From: Tannerella sp.
GTDB taxonomy: Bacteria; Bacteroidota; Bacteroidia; Bacteroidales; Tannerellaceae
Length of the DNA: 6,283 nucleotides
Direction: 5' to 3'
Assembly: GCA_031267485.1 (NCBI GenBank)
Contig: JAIRYY010000193.1
Location: 1 to 6,283, forward strand
In this document: positions 1-6,023 of the stretch, piece by piece
Numbering within the stretch: position 1 is the first letter of the stretch
Layout: every line of letters starts with the position of its first letter
The notes under the pieces: generated by a model
Seen by the model: only the letters and a program-made list of their open reading frames with translations
Told to the model about the DNA's origin: nothing
Databases searched by the model: none
Made by a program: the position numbers and the translations under genes

Positions 1-127
1 TAATTGCGAGGCTTTCTCTATGAACGATTCTTTATTTTTCATCTTTATCCTTTTATTTTTTGAAATACAAAGGTATATGAAGATTCCGGATTTTCAAGTA
101 CGTGATATGAAAAAAAAACTTTTTTAT
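1..127. other. AT-rich non-coding stretch
   Basis: This stretch is strongly AT-rich and low in complexity, unlike the GC-rich genes in the rest of the window. It includes an A-run followed by a T-run at about 111-126. An open frame runs through it into the downstream stub, but the encoded residues are low-complexity Phe/Leu/Lys/Ile and resemble no family I know. I see no clear TAnnTTTG promoter box. The composition changes sharply near position 155, which suggests a junction or a decayed spacer. Confidence 0.5.
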
Positions 128-328
128 ATGAGAAAAAATATACGATATCCGACATTTTGGAATGCACCCGAACCGACAGACATAACAATCAGTCTGCAGG
201 ACATCGGAATCAACGGGAAATGTGAAGTGCGCAACCTGTGGACAGGAGAAACCTCAACCGCTACGGACGGAACGCTGCCAGTCAGCCTTCGTCCCCATGC
301 CTGCGCACTGTTTACCTGTAAGAATTAA
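128..328 (+). pseudogene. 3' remnant of a GH27-type alpha-galactosidase
   Basis: About 57 residues from position 155 to the stop at 326-328 resemble the C-terminal beta-sandwich of family GH27 alpha-galactosidases (Melibiase C domain). The visible pattern is an Asn after an aromatic residue, a beta strand DITISLQDIGI, the turn GKCEVRNLWTGE (compare the family's typical VRDLW), and a final strand PHACALFTC. The catalytic barrel of roughly 300 residues or more that should precede this is absent; upstream is AT-rich sequence with no related reading frame. The ATG at 128 is only the nearest in-frame start and has no convincing ribosome site. An intrinsic terminator follows 27 bases after the stop, as expected for a genuine gene end. 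I infer a 5'-truncated relic. A short expressed ORF is possible but unlikely. The family assignment rests on motif memory and is moderate. Confidence 0.55.
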
Positions 329-355
329 GAAAAATATTAACCATGCACAACTCAC

Positions 356-390
356 AAAACGGAGGGATAAGTTATTTCTCTCTCCGTTTT
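356..390 (+). terminator. intrinsic terminator after the GH27-like stub
   Basis: AAAACGGAG at 356-364 pairs perfectly with CTCCGTTTT at 382-390, giving a 9-bp stem whose 3' arm ends in four T. The loop is 17 bases and may pair partly with itself. It lies 27 bases after the stop of the stub and before the repeat cluster. The flanking A and T tracts would let it work in either direction, so it could also stop minus-strand transcripts leaving the transporter gene. Confidence 0.7.
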
Positions 391-404
391 ATCGAACATG
401 AGTC

Positions 405-427
405 GGCACGGACTGCAAGTCCGCGCC
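405..427. repeat. short hairpin repeat (GGCACGGACT type)
   Basis: GGCACGGACT (405-414) and AGTCCGCGCC (418-427) form a 10-bp stem with a single A-C mismatch and a three-base loop. It lies in a spacer, is not followed by a T-tract and is not in a gene. From memory this resembles short dispersed palindromes found between genes in bacterial genomes, but the copy number here cannot be judged from one window. Confidence 0.5.
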
Positions 428-472
428 AGCAAACATGCCCATCCCGTGTATTGTCGGATAATTACCGCCATC

Positions 473-506
473 CGTCATCTGCGAGGGCGCCCACAAGGGG
501 CGCCCC
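473..506. repeat. GC-rich double palindrome with partial CGTCATTGCGAG-like arm
   Basis: Two copies of the self-complementary octamer GGGCGCCC (485-492 and 498-505) are separated by ACAAG. They can pair with each other or each act as a palindrome. The left flank at 473-487 reads CGTCATCTGCGAGGG. That is one inserted base away from the arm of the larger hairpin repeat at 5833-5923, read on its minus strand. No gene overlaps. It abuts the heptamer array that starts at 510, so it could also contribute to termination of the minus-strand transporter transcript. Confidence 0.5.
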
Positions 507-509
507 TAC

Positions 510-572
510 ATTGGTCATTAATCATTGGTCATTAACCATTAATCACTAACCATTAATCATTAATCATTAACC
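510..572 (-). repeat. heptamer tandem array, nine units
   Basis: Read on the minus strand, nine consecutive 7-base units fill 572 down to 510 with no gap: GGTTAAT, GATTAAT, GATTAAT, GGTTAGT, GATTAAT, GGTTAAT, GACCAAT, GATTAAT, GACCAAT. The consensus is GRTTART. The first unit contains the TAA stop codon of the transporter gene (567-569), so the array begins exactly at the end of that reading frame. Because 7 is not a multiple of 3, the TAA/TGA/TAG triplets fall in every frame. A related array lies at 4244-4306 in the opposite orientation. Confidence 0.85.
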
Positions 573-1469
573 ACTCCCGCGTGACCGGCTTCGTGTCACC
601 ACGTACACGCCGGTAAAAATCAGGACGGAGGCGAAAGCCTTTATCCAGCCGAACGTCCCGATTCCGATGAGGACGGAGACGCATGTCCCCACGACGGGCT
701 GGGCGTAATTGTACATGCTCACGATGGTGGGACGGAGCGTCCGCTGTCCGGAAAGTATCAGTATGTAAGCAAGGAAAGTCCCGCACAGGACGACGTACGC
801 CACCTCCAGCCATACCTGGAGCGGGAACGTCCGGGAAAGCACGTCCGACAGGTCGTGGAACGAGAAGGGCAGGAAACAGACCGTCGCCCACAGAAACATC
901 CATTTCATCAGCGTAAAAGTATGGTAGCGCAGTATCAGGCTCTTGAAGACGGTCAGGTAGCAGGCGAAACTGATCTGCGCCGTCAGGCACAGGATATCGC
1001 CCCAGACATTCCCCGATATTTCCGCCCCTCCGCGATTGCCCAGCACGAGGATCAGGGCGCCCGCCGCTCCCATGACAACGCCCGTGACCTTCACCGGCGT
1101 TACCGGCTCTTTCATGAACGCGGCCGCCAGCAGCATGGTGATGATCGGCAGCGAGGTCGTGATGACGGTCGAATCCACCGGAGACGTGAGCGACAGCCCG
1201 ATGATGAACAGCCCCTGGTTGAAAACGACGCCCAGCAGCCCCGCGAAAAACAGCAGCAGCAGATCGCGCCGGCCGACCCTCTCCCGCGGCGCAAACAGCG
1301 AGGCCAGCCAGAAACACGCCGCCGCTCCGGCTATACGCATGAAAGCCAGCGACAGACCGCTGATTCCCGCGTCCATCGCGAGTTTCCCGACAGGGGACAT
1401 CAGCCCCCACATGCTTCCCGCCAGCAGCAGCGCAAGATGCGCCCTGACTGTTGTACCGTTCGTCTTCAT
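567..1469 (-). CDS. DMT superfamily (EamA-like) transporter
   Basis: A 300-residue inner-membrane protein of the drug/metabolite transporter superfamily, with two EamA repeats and about ten membrane segments. Hydrophobic stretches begin near residues 10 (LALLLAGSMWGLMSP), 35, 68, 102, 127, 156, 187, 217, 248 and 272. The first half carries the typical SPVDSTVITTSLPIITMLLAA segment followed by Lys-Glu-Pro; the second half has a SMYNYAQPVVG segment. The length is usual for the family, and the C-terminus ends in a short basic tail. An in-frame ATG at 1511 would add 14 residues, but a TAnnTTTG promoter box lies between the two ATGs (1477-1484), so I choose the ATG at 1469, which would be nearly leaderless. 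The substrate is unknown: EamA proteins export amino acids or metabolites. The L-rhamnose importer RhaT is in the same superfamily but is not obviously similar. It diverges from the rhamnosidase gene and ends inside a heptamer array. Confidence 0.88.
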   Translation of the reverse strand: MKTNGTTVRAHLALLLAGSMWGLMSPVGKLAMDAGISGLSLAFMRIAGAAACFWLASLFAPRERVGRRDLLLLFFAGLLGVVFNQGLFIIGLSLTSPVDSTVITTSLPIITMLLAAAFMKEPVTPVKVTGVVMGAAGALILVLGNRGGAEISGNVWGDILCLTAQISFACYLTVFKSLILRYHTFTLMKWMFLWATVCFLPFSFHDLSDVLSRTFPLQVWLEVAYVVLCGTFLAYILILSGQRTLRPTIVSMYNYAQPVVGTCVSVLIGIGTFGWIKAFASVLIFTGVYVVTRSRSRGSG

Positions 1470-1476
1470 TTGGCCG

Positions 1477-1484
1477 CAAAAGTA
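1477..1484 (-). promoter_or_regulatory. Bacteroidetes -7 box for the transporter gene
   Basis: On the minus strand this reads TACTTTTG, a perfect TAnnTTTG match. It ends seven bases before the ATG at 1469, so the usual start of transcription a few bases downstream would put the 5' end at or next to the start codon. A TTTG occurs upstream, but about 24 bases away, slightly longer than the usual 19-21 spacing, so the -33 element is not convincing. Confidence 0.65.
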
Positions 1485-1570
1485 CGGAAAAAACGTGCGC
1501 TTCCGCCGCAAACTGTCATTTATGGAAAATTTAAAATCATTTTTCGTATGAAATCTTCCGGCCGGCGGAA

Positions 1571-1578
1571 TACCTTTG
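1571..1578 (+). promoter_or_regulatory. Bacteroidetes -7 box for the GH78 gene
   Basis: TACCTTTG is a perfect TAnnTTTG match 26 bases before the ATG of the rhamnosidase, implying a 5' leader of roughly 20 bases. No good -33 TTTG sits at the expected distance. An imperfect inverted repeat, TTCCG (1556-1560) and CGGAA (1566-1570), touches the upstream side of the box and could be an operator, but this is only suggestive. Confidence 0.65.
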
Positions 1579-1604
1579 CCACCTGTTATTAAAAGAATTT
1601 CAGC

Positions 1605-4256
1605 ATGAACCCCATGAGAATACCTCTGATTGCCCTCGCCGGCATTTTATCCCTGAACCAGGCCTACAGTCAGGACAGCCAGTCCCCGTGTAAAGTAGAA
1701 AATATCCGTTGCGAACACCTCCCCGCTCCCCTGGGAATAGACACGCCGAACCCCCGCCTGTCGTGGATGCTCGACGACAGCCGCACCGGCGCGCGGCAGA
1801 CGGCGTACCGGCTCGTTGTCGGAACCGATTCGGCGGAAGTGGCCGGAGAACGGGGCGATATGTGGGACACCCAGCTGCAGCGCTCCGATGCGATCATGGC
1901 GACATACGCCGGTCACGCCCTGGAGCCTTTCACGCGCTACTACTGGAAAGTCAGCATCCTCGACCGCGACGGCGCCCGGAGTTCATCCCCCGTAAGCGCG
2001 TTCGAAACGGGCATGATGAACGTGCGGAACTGGCAGGGCGCGTGGATATCGGACCGGAACGACGAAAATTACCGCCCGGCGCCTTATTTCCGCAGGGAAT
2101 TTAAAATCGGAGGCGCCGTGAAATCCGCACGGGCATACATCGCCGCCGCCGGCCTGTACGAACTTTACATCAACGGCGGAAAAACGGGAGACCACCGGCT
2201 CGACCCCGTCTATACCCGCTTCGACCGCCGGATTCTGTACGTCGCCTACGACGTTACCGCGCAGCTGCAGAACGGCGACAACGCCATCGGCGTACTGCTG
2301 GGAAACGGCTGGTACACTCACCAGTCCATGGCCGTCTGGGATTTTCACCGGGCGCCCTGGCGCGACCGACCCGCTTTCTGCCTCGACCTCAGAATCACGT
2401 ACACGGACGGACGCGTCGAAACCATCGGCACGGGAACGGACTGGAAAACATCCTCCGGGCCGGTCGTCTTCAACAGCATCTACACGGCGGAACACTACGA
2501 CGCCCGCCTCGAACAGGACGGCTGGGACCGTCCCGCTTTCGACGATTCGCAGTGGAAGCGCGCCACCTACCGGTCGGCCCCCTCGGACGTCGTCGCGGCG
2601 CAGCAGCTGCATCCCATCCGGAACGTGGACACGCTGCCCGCCCGGACGGTCAAACGGCTGGACGATACCACTTACCTGTTTGACTTCGGGCAGAACATTG
2701 CCGGCGTCACGCGGATCAGAGCATCGGGCGATGCCGGCGTCACCGTCAGGATCAAACACGGCGAACGCCTGCATGCCAACGGACGCGTCGACATGTCGAA
2801 CATCGACGTCTACTTCCGCGGCGACGGCGCGACAGACCCGTTCCAGACGGACATCCTCATCCTGAGCGGGAAGAGGGAGGACGAATTTATGGCGAAATTC
2901 AACTACAAGGGCTTCCGCTATGCCGAAGTGACTTCCAGCCGGCCGCTGACGCTGGACATCAACAGCCTCACCGCCTTTTTCATGCACAGCGACGTCCCGC
3001 CCGCGGGTACGGTCAAAGCCTCCGAACCGCTGATAGAGCGGCTGTGGCGCGCAACGAACAATGCCTATCTGTCGAACCTGATGGGCTATCCGACCGACTG
3101 TCCGCAGCGCGAGAAAAACGGCTGGACGGGCGACGGCCATTTCGCCGTGGAAACGGCGCTGTACAATTTTGACGCGATAACCGTCTACGAGAAATGGCTG
3201 GCAGACCACCGGGACGAACAGCAGCCAAACGGCGTGCTTCCCGACATCATCCCGACCGGAGGATGGGGCTACGGCACGGATAACGGACTGGACTGGACGA
3301 GCACGATCGCCATCATCCCGTGGGAGATTTACATGTTCTACGGCGACAGCAAACTGCTTGCGGACTGCTACGAAAATATCAAAAGCTACGTCAACCACGT
3401 CGACCGCATGAGTCCCGCGCATCTCACCTCCTGGGGACGCGGCGACTGGGTGCCGGTGCGGTCGCGCTCCGACCGGGAACTCACCTCGTCCGTCTATTTC
3501 TATGTGGATACGAAGATTCTGGCGCAGGCGGCCGGCCTGTTTAACCGTCCGGGCGACCAGGCCTACTATTCCGCGCTTGCCGAAAAAATAAAAGACGCCA
3601 TCAACGCCAAGTTCCTCAACCGCGAAACGGGTCTTTACGCCGGCGGAAGCCAGACGGAACTGAGCGTGCCCCTCCACTGGGGCGTCGTGCCGGACGATAT
3701 GGTACGGAAAGTGGCCGGCAATCTCGCCGCCAGCGTGCGGACGGCAGGCTTCCACCTCGACGTGGGCGTACTGGGCGCAAAGGCGCTACTGAACGCGCTG
3801 AGCCGGAACGGACATGCCGAAACGGCCTACCGCGTGGCCATTCAGGACAAATATCCCTCGTGGGGCTGGTGGATCGTGAACGGAGCCACCACGCTGCTCG
3901 AAAACTGGGACCTGGACGCCAAACGCGACATATCGGACAACCACATGATGTTCGGCGAAATAGGAGGCTGGTTCTTCAAAGGTCTGGGCGGCATCTATCC
4001 CGACCCGGAACAGCCCGGCTTCAAGCACATCATCCTGCGCCCCAATTTCGTAAACGGACCGGACAGCTTCGAGTCCACCCACAACTCCCCCTACGGGACA
4101 ATCGTTTCGAGCTGGGAAAGAAAACGGAAAAAGATCCGCTACAGCGTCGAGATCCCTGCAAACACAACCGCCACACTCCACCTTCCCGAAAACATTAAGG
4201 GAGAACGAATCATAAAACTGGAAGCCGGCAAACATTCCCTGAGTTTTAGTGATTAG
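1605..4256 (+). CDS. secreted GH78 alpha-L-rhamnosidase
   Basis: An 883-residue glycoside hydrolase that should release terminal alpha-L-rhamnose by inversion, in the periplasm or at the cell surface. Residues 1-22 form a signal peptide (MRIPLIALAGILSLNQAYS) with no lipobox Cys. An Ig/Fn3-like N-domain covers about 28-135, a rhamnosidase N-terminal beta domain 141-330, a concanavalin-like domain 346-460 (LFDFGQNIAG), the six-hairpin catalytic barrel 470-800, and a C-terminal beta domain 800-883. The GH78 signature DCPQREKNGWTGD at 498-510 gives Asp498, Glu503 and Asp510, matching the spacing of Asp567, Glu572 and Asp579 in Bacillus GL1 RhaB. Asn779-His780 and Glu785 in FGEIGGW lie where the second catalytic Glu is expected. 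All key residues are present and the length is typical. Met4 at 1614 is an alternative start. The last codon and stop lie in a heptamer array. It diverges from a transporter and converges on a fucosidase. Confidence 0.95.
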   Translation: MNPMRIPLIALAGILSLNQAYSQDSQSPCKVENIRCEHLPAPLGIDTPNPRLSWMLDDSRTGARQTAYRLVVGTDSAEVAGERGDMWDTQLQRSDAIMATYAGHALEPFTRYYWKVSILDRDGARSSSPVSAFETGMMNVRNWQGAWISDRNDENYRPAPYFRREFKIGGAVKSARAYIAAAGLYELYINGGKTGDHRLDPVYTRFDRRILYVAYDVTAQLQNGDNAIGVLLGNGWYTHQSMAVWDFHRAPWRDRPAFCLDLRITYTDGRVETIGTGTDWKTSSGPVVFNSIYTAEHYDARLEQDGWDRPAFDDSQWKRATYRSAPSDVVAAQQLHPIRNVDTLPARTVKRLDDTTYLFDFGQNIAGVTRIRASGDAGVTVRIKHGERLHANGRVDMSNIDVYFRGDGATDPFQTDILILSGKREDEFMAKFNYKGFRYAEVTSSRPLTLDINSLTAFFMHSDVPPAGTVKASEPLIERLWRATNNAYLSNLMGYPTDCPQREKNGWTGDGHFAVETALYNFDAITVYEKWLADHRDEQQPNGVLPDIIPTGGWGYGTDNGLDWTSTIAIIPWEIYMFYGDSKLLADCYENIKSYVNHVDRMSPAHLTSWGRGDWVPVRSRSDRELTSSVYFYVDTKILAQAAGLFNRPGDQAYYSALAEKIKDAINAKFLNRETGLYAGGSQTELSVPLHWGVVPDDMVRKVAGNLAASVRTAGFHLDVGVLGAKALLNALSRNGHAETAYRVAIQDKYPSWGWWIVNGATTLLENWDLDAKRDISDNHMMFGEIGGWFFKGLGGIYPDPEQPGFKHIILRPNFVNGPDSFESTHNSPYGTIVSSWERKRKKIRYSVEIPANTTATLHLPENIKGERIIKLEAGKHSLSFSD

Positions 4257-4306
4257 TGATTAATGATTAGTGGTTAATTGTTAATGATCAATGATTAATC
4301 ATTAGT
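4244..4306 (+). repeat. heptamer tandem array between two convergent genes
   Basis: Nine 7-base units run without a gap on the plus strand: TTTTAGT, GATTAGT, GATTAAT, GATTAGT, GGTTAAT, TGTTAAT, GATCAAT, GATTAAT, CATTAGT. The consensus is the same GRTTART as the minus-strand array at 510-572. The first unit lies inside the final codons of the rhamnosidase, whose TAG stop (4254-4256) is in the second unit. The fucosidase TGA (4306-4308, minus strand) touches the last unit. A perfect 14-base palindrome, AATGATTAATCATT, occupies 4290-4303. No stable GC-rich hairpin with a T-tract is seen, so any terminator role is uncertain. Confidence 0.85.
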
Positions 4307-5646
4307 CATTGCTTTAACGTGAGTTTGAAAACCTGCACGGCGCTGTCGTTCTCGAACTGTCCGGGTACATGTATCTCAATGCCGGCCGCCGAGGGTTTGA
4401 CCGTCAGCGGCATCCCGGATTCGAGCACGGTGCACGATGATATTCCGTCCGGGCCGAACGGCAATGCAATCGTTTCCGCATAGCGGCTCATGAAGACGTA
4501 GATGACCGCTTTTCCATCCTCCGTTTTCCGTGCAAAAAAGACGCCCTCCGCCGGGCTTATTTCCTTAACCGGCTCCGTTCCGTAGACAGATTCGCTGTTC
4601 GAAAGCATCCATGCGCCTATCTCACGCAGGCGGCGTATGGCCGGGACGGGGAAGCTGCCGTCGGGTTTCGGGCCGACGTTGAGCAGGTAGTTCCCGCCTT
4701 TCGACGCGTTGCCCGCGAGATAGCCGATCATCTGTTGCGCCGTTTTCCAGTTGTAGTCTTTCGCGTGCCACCCCCACGAATGAACCATCGTTGCGGGCGT
4801 CTGCCACGGTTTTTCCAGAATCCCCTCGGGGTACTGGTTGTCGTGCATCTCCAGGAAATCAATGTTTTCACCCGGACTAAGGTATGAAATGCGTCCGTTA
4901 ATCAGGCATTTCGGACTCAGGCTGCGGACAAGCGCAATCAATTCGTCGCGACGTTTATCCGTGATGTGCGTTTTCCAGTCCCACGTGTCGAACCAAAGCA
5001 GATCGGGGTCGAACATCGAAACAAGCTCCCTGACCTGCGGCAGACTTTTCTTCTGCCAGTACGACTCGAACTCGTCGTCGGGCGTGTCGGGATACCATTC
5101 CGGCATGGCTCCGCCCGGATATTCCCAATCCTGCCAGTGCGAATAATAAAATCCGTACTTCATCCCGTGCTTTTTGCAGGCGGCGACGAGTTCGGCGAGA
5201 AGATCTTTCCGGTAAGGCGTGTTCATGATGTTAAAGTCCGACACTTTCGAATCCCACAGGGCAAAGCCGTCATGATGCTTGGACGTTATCACGAAATACC
5301 GCATGCCGGCATTTTTCGCCTCCCGTATCCATTCGTCGGCATCGAAAGCCACCGGATTGAAGTTCTCCGCCAGTCGGCGGTATTCGTCGCCCGGCACTTC
5401 CAGCCGCATCCGTATCCATTCCGCATACCAGCTTTGCCCGTGGGCAAACGCGGCATCAGGCATCGTGTGTCCGTTATAGCTCCCCTCCAGCAGGGAATAC
5501 AGCCCGAAGTGAACGAACATGCCGAACCTGGCTTCGCGGAACCAGTCCGCCTTTTCCGGCGGCAGCGAAAGTGAAGTCCGCTGCGCCTGCAGCGGAAAAA
5601 CAAAACATGCAGATAAAAAAAGTAACAAGAATCTGTTCATTTTCAT
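4306..5646 (-). CDS. secreted GH29 alpha-L-fucosidase
   Basis: A 446-residue retaining fucosidase that should remove terminal alpha-L-fucose from oligosaccharides. Residues 1-22 form a signal peptide (FLLLFLSACFVFPLQAQ). Cys14 lies inside the hydrophobic stretch, so a lipoprotein is possible but poorly supported. The barrel covers about 30-350 with family hallmarks: HFGLYS (46-51), KHHDGFALWDS (123-133), YYSHWQDWEYP (167-177), and LLWFDTWDW, in which Asp220 is the expected nucleophile. NASKGGNYLLNVGPKPDG (313-330) closes the barrel, followed by a C-terminal beta-sandwich. The acid/base is less conserved in GH29; Glu266 or Glu274 in the LEMHDNQYPE region are candidates. The length is typical of the compact bacterial enzymes. 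Met3 at 5640 is an alternative start. A TAnnTTTG box lies 39 bases upstream, so it is probably transcribed on its own despite sharing strand with the next rhamnosidase gene. Confidence 0.94.
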   Translation of the reverse strand: MKMNRFLLLFLSACFVFPLQAQRTSLSLPPEKADWFREARFGMFVHFGLYSLLEGSYNGHTMPDAAFAHGQSWYAEWIRMRLEVPGDEYRRLAENFNPVAFDADEWIREAKNAGMRYFVITSKHHDGFALWDSKVSDFNIMNTPYRKDLLAELVAACKKHGMKYGFYYSHWQDWEYPGGAMPEWYPDTPDDEFESYWQKKSLPQVRELVSMFDPDLLWFDTWDWKTHITDKRRDELIALVRSLSPKCLINGRISYLSPGENIDFLEMHDNQYPEGILEKPWQTPATMVHSWGWHAKDYNWKTAQQMIGYLAGNASKGGNYLLNVGPKPDGSFPVPAIRRLREIGAWMLSNSESVYGTEPVKEISPAEGVFFARKTEDGKAVIYVFMSRYAETIALPFGPDGISSCTVLESGMPLTVKPSAAGIEIHVPGQFENDSAVQVFKLTLKQ

Positions 5647-5684
5647 AATTAGTGATTTAGATTTTTTATTTATGTCATCGGGTG

Positions 5685-5692
5685 CAAAACTA
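5685..5692 (-). promoter_or_regulatory. -7 box for the GH29 gene
   Basis: The minus strand reads TAGTTTTG, a perfect TAnnTTTG match 38 bases before the ATG at 5646, giving an AT-rich leader of about 30 bases. No clear -33 TTTG is seen at 19-21 bases upstream. Confidence 0.6.
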
Positions 5693-5757
5693 CACTATCC
5701 GGGGAGATTTGAAAAGAAAACAGCTCCTTTTTTTGTTTTTTTATATTTCGCACACGT

Positions 5758-5765
5758 CAAAAGTA
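5758..5765 (-). promoter_or_regulatory. possible second -7 box upstream of GH29
   Basis: A second TACTTTTG (TAnnTTTG) match on the minus strand, 111 bases before the fucosidase ATG. It is followed by a very AT-rich leader with A and T runs. It could be an additional promoter or chance; I prefer the nearer box. Confidence 0.35.
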
Positions 5766-5832
5766 CGAACGATACGAAACTGCCCGGGAAGCCCGATAAA
5801 CGACCTGAGGTATGTCTGAAAAGCCGGGCCCC

Positions 5833-5923
5833 CGTCACCAGCGAACGGCGAGGGACGAAGCAGGAAGCAATCCGGGTCGTCGCCTGTGCCTGGATTGCTT
5901 CGGGCTGTGCCCTCGCAATGACG
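5833..5923. repeat. CGTCATTGCGAG-type imperfect hairpin repeat
   Basis: Three nested inverted pairs share one centre: CGTCA (5833-5837) with TGACG (5919-5923), GCGAGGG (5848-5854) with CCCTCGC (5910-5916), and a perfect 10-bp core GAAGCAATCC (5864-5873) with GGATTGCTTC (5892-5901) around an 18-base loop. Read on the minus strand it begins CGTCATTGCGAGGGC and continues to GAAGCAATCC, a wording I recognise from dispersed palindromic repeats between genes in many bacterial genomes. The outer arms are unequal in length. No transposase is present, so it would be a non-autonomous element. It was probably inserted in the spacer without harming either flanking gene. Confidence 0.7.
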
Positions 5924-6023
5924 AAGAAATACGACTTCCGAGACAGTCATGTATTCGGCAAATGTATCATTATATTTTTAGACGAATCCTTATTACCTTT
6001 ATATATTATTTATTTCACGTTAC

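Larger units (their letters stand above)
5693..6023. other. non-coding spacer between GH29 and the second GH78
   Basis: No convincing gene is present on either strand. The part next to the fucosidase (5693-5765) is AT-rich with T runs and a possible second promoter box. The middle holds the GC-rich hairpin repeat at 5833-5923. The right part (about 5925-6023) is AT-rich with T runs and receives the 3' end of the second rhamnosidase gene; I see no strong intrinsic terminator there, so the hairpin repeat may be the first structure a readthrough transcript meets. Confidence 0.6.

Noticed and set aside
1..15. Possible fragment of a CGTCATTGCGAG repeat (AATTGCGAGGC)
   Set aside because: Only about ten bases match and the window edge cuts it; too short to call.
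405..427. tRNA arm or small RNA gene
   Set aside because: Only one stem-loop is present, with no cloverleaf, anticodon arm or CCA-type end.
343..549. 68-residue plus-strand frame
   Set aside because: It is composed of the terminator, hairpin repeat, GGGCGCCC palindrome and heptamer array; the encoded peptide simply reads through repeats.
510..572. CRISPR or direct-repeat array
   Set aside because: Units are 7 bases with no spacers; both arrays are simple tandem repeats.
553..1479. 308-residue minus-strand frame overlapping the transporter
   Set aside because: It is the same strand shifted by one frame. Its product is Arg/Gly/His-rich without membrane segments, while the other frame gives a coherent ten-segment EamA protein.
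855..1592. Plus-strand frames over the transporter gene
   Set aside because: Gln/Arg-rich translations typical of antisense shadows, with no family similarity.
1983..3755. 590-residue open frame on the minus strand
   Set aside because: It lies fully antisense to the catalytic GH78 gene, which has complete family motifs. Its translation is Val/Arg/Gly-rich with no recognisable domain, as expected for the complement of a GC-rich gene.
4257..4305. Classical bidirectional intrinsic terminator
   Set aside because: The array contains an AT palindrome without a loop and no GC stem with a T-tract, so a terminator is not supported by structure alone.
5741..5950. 69-residue minus-strand frame
   Set aside because: Most of it is the hairpin repeat at 5833-5923, and it has no protein family features.
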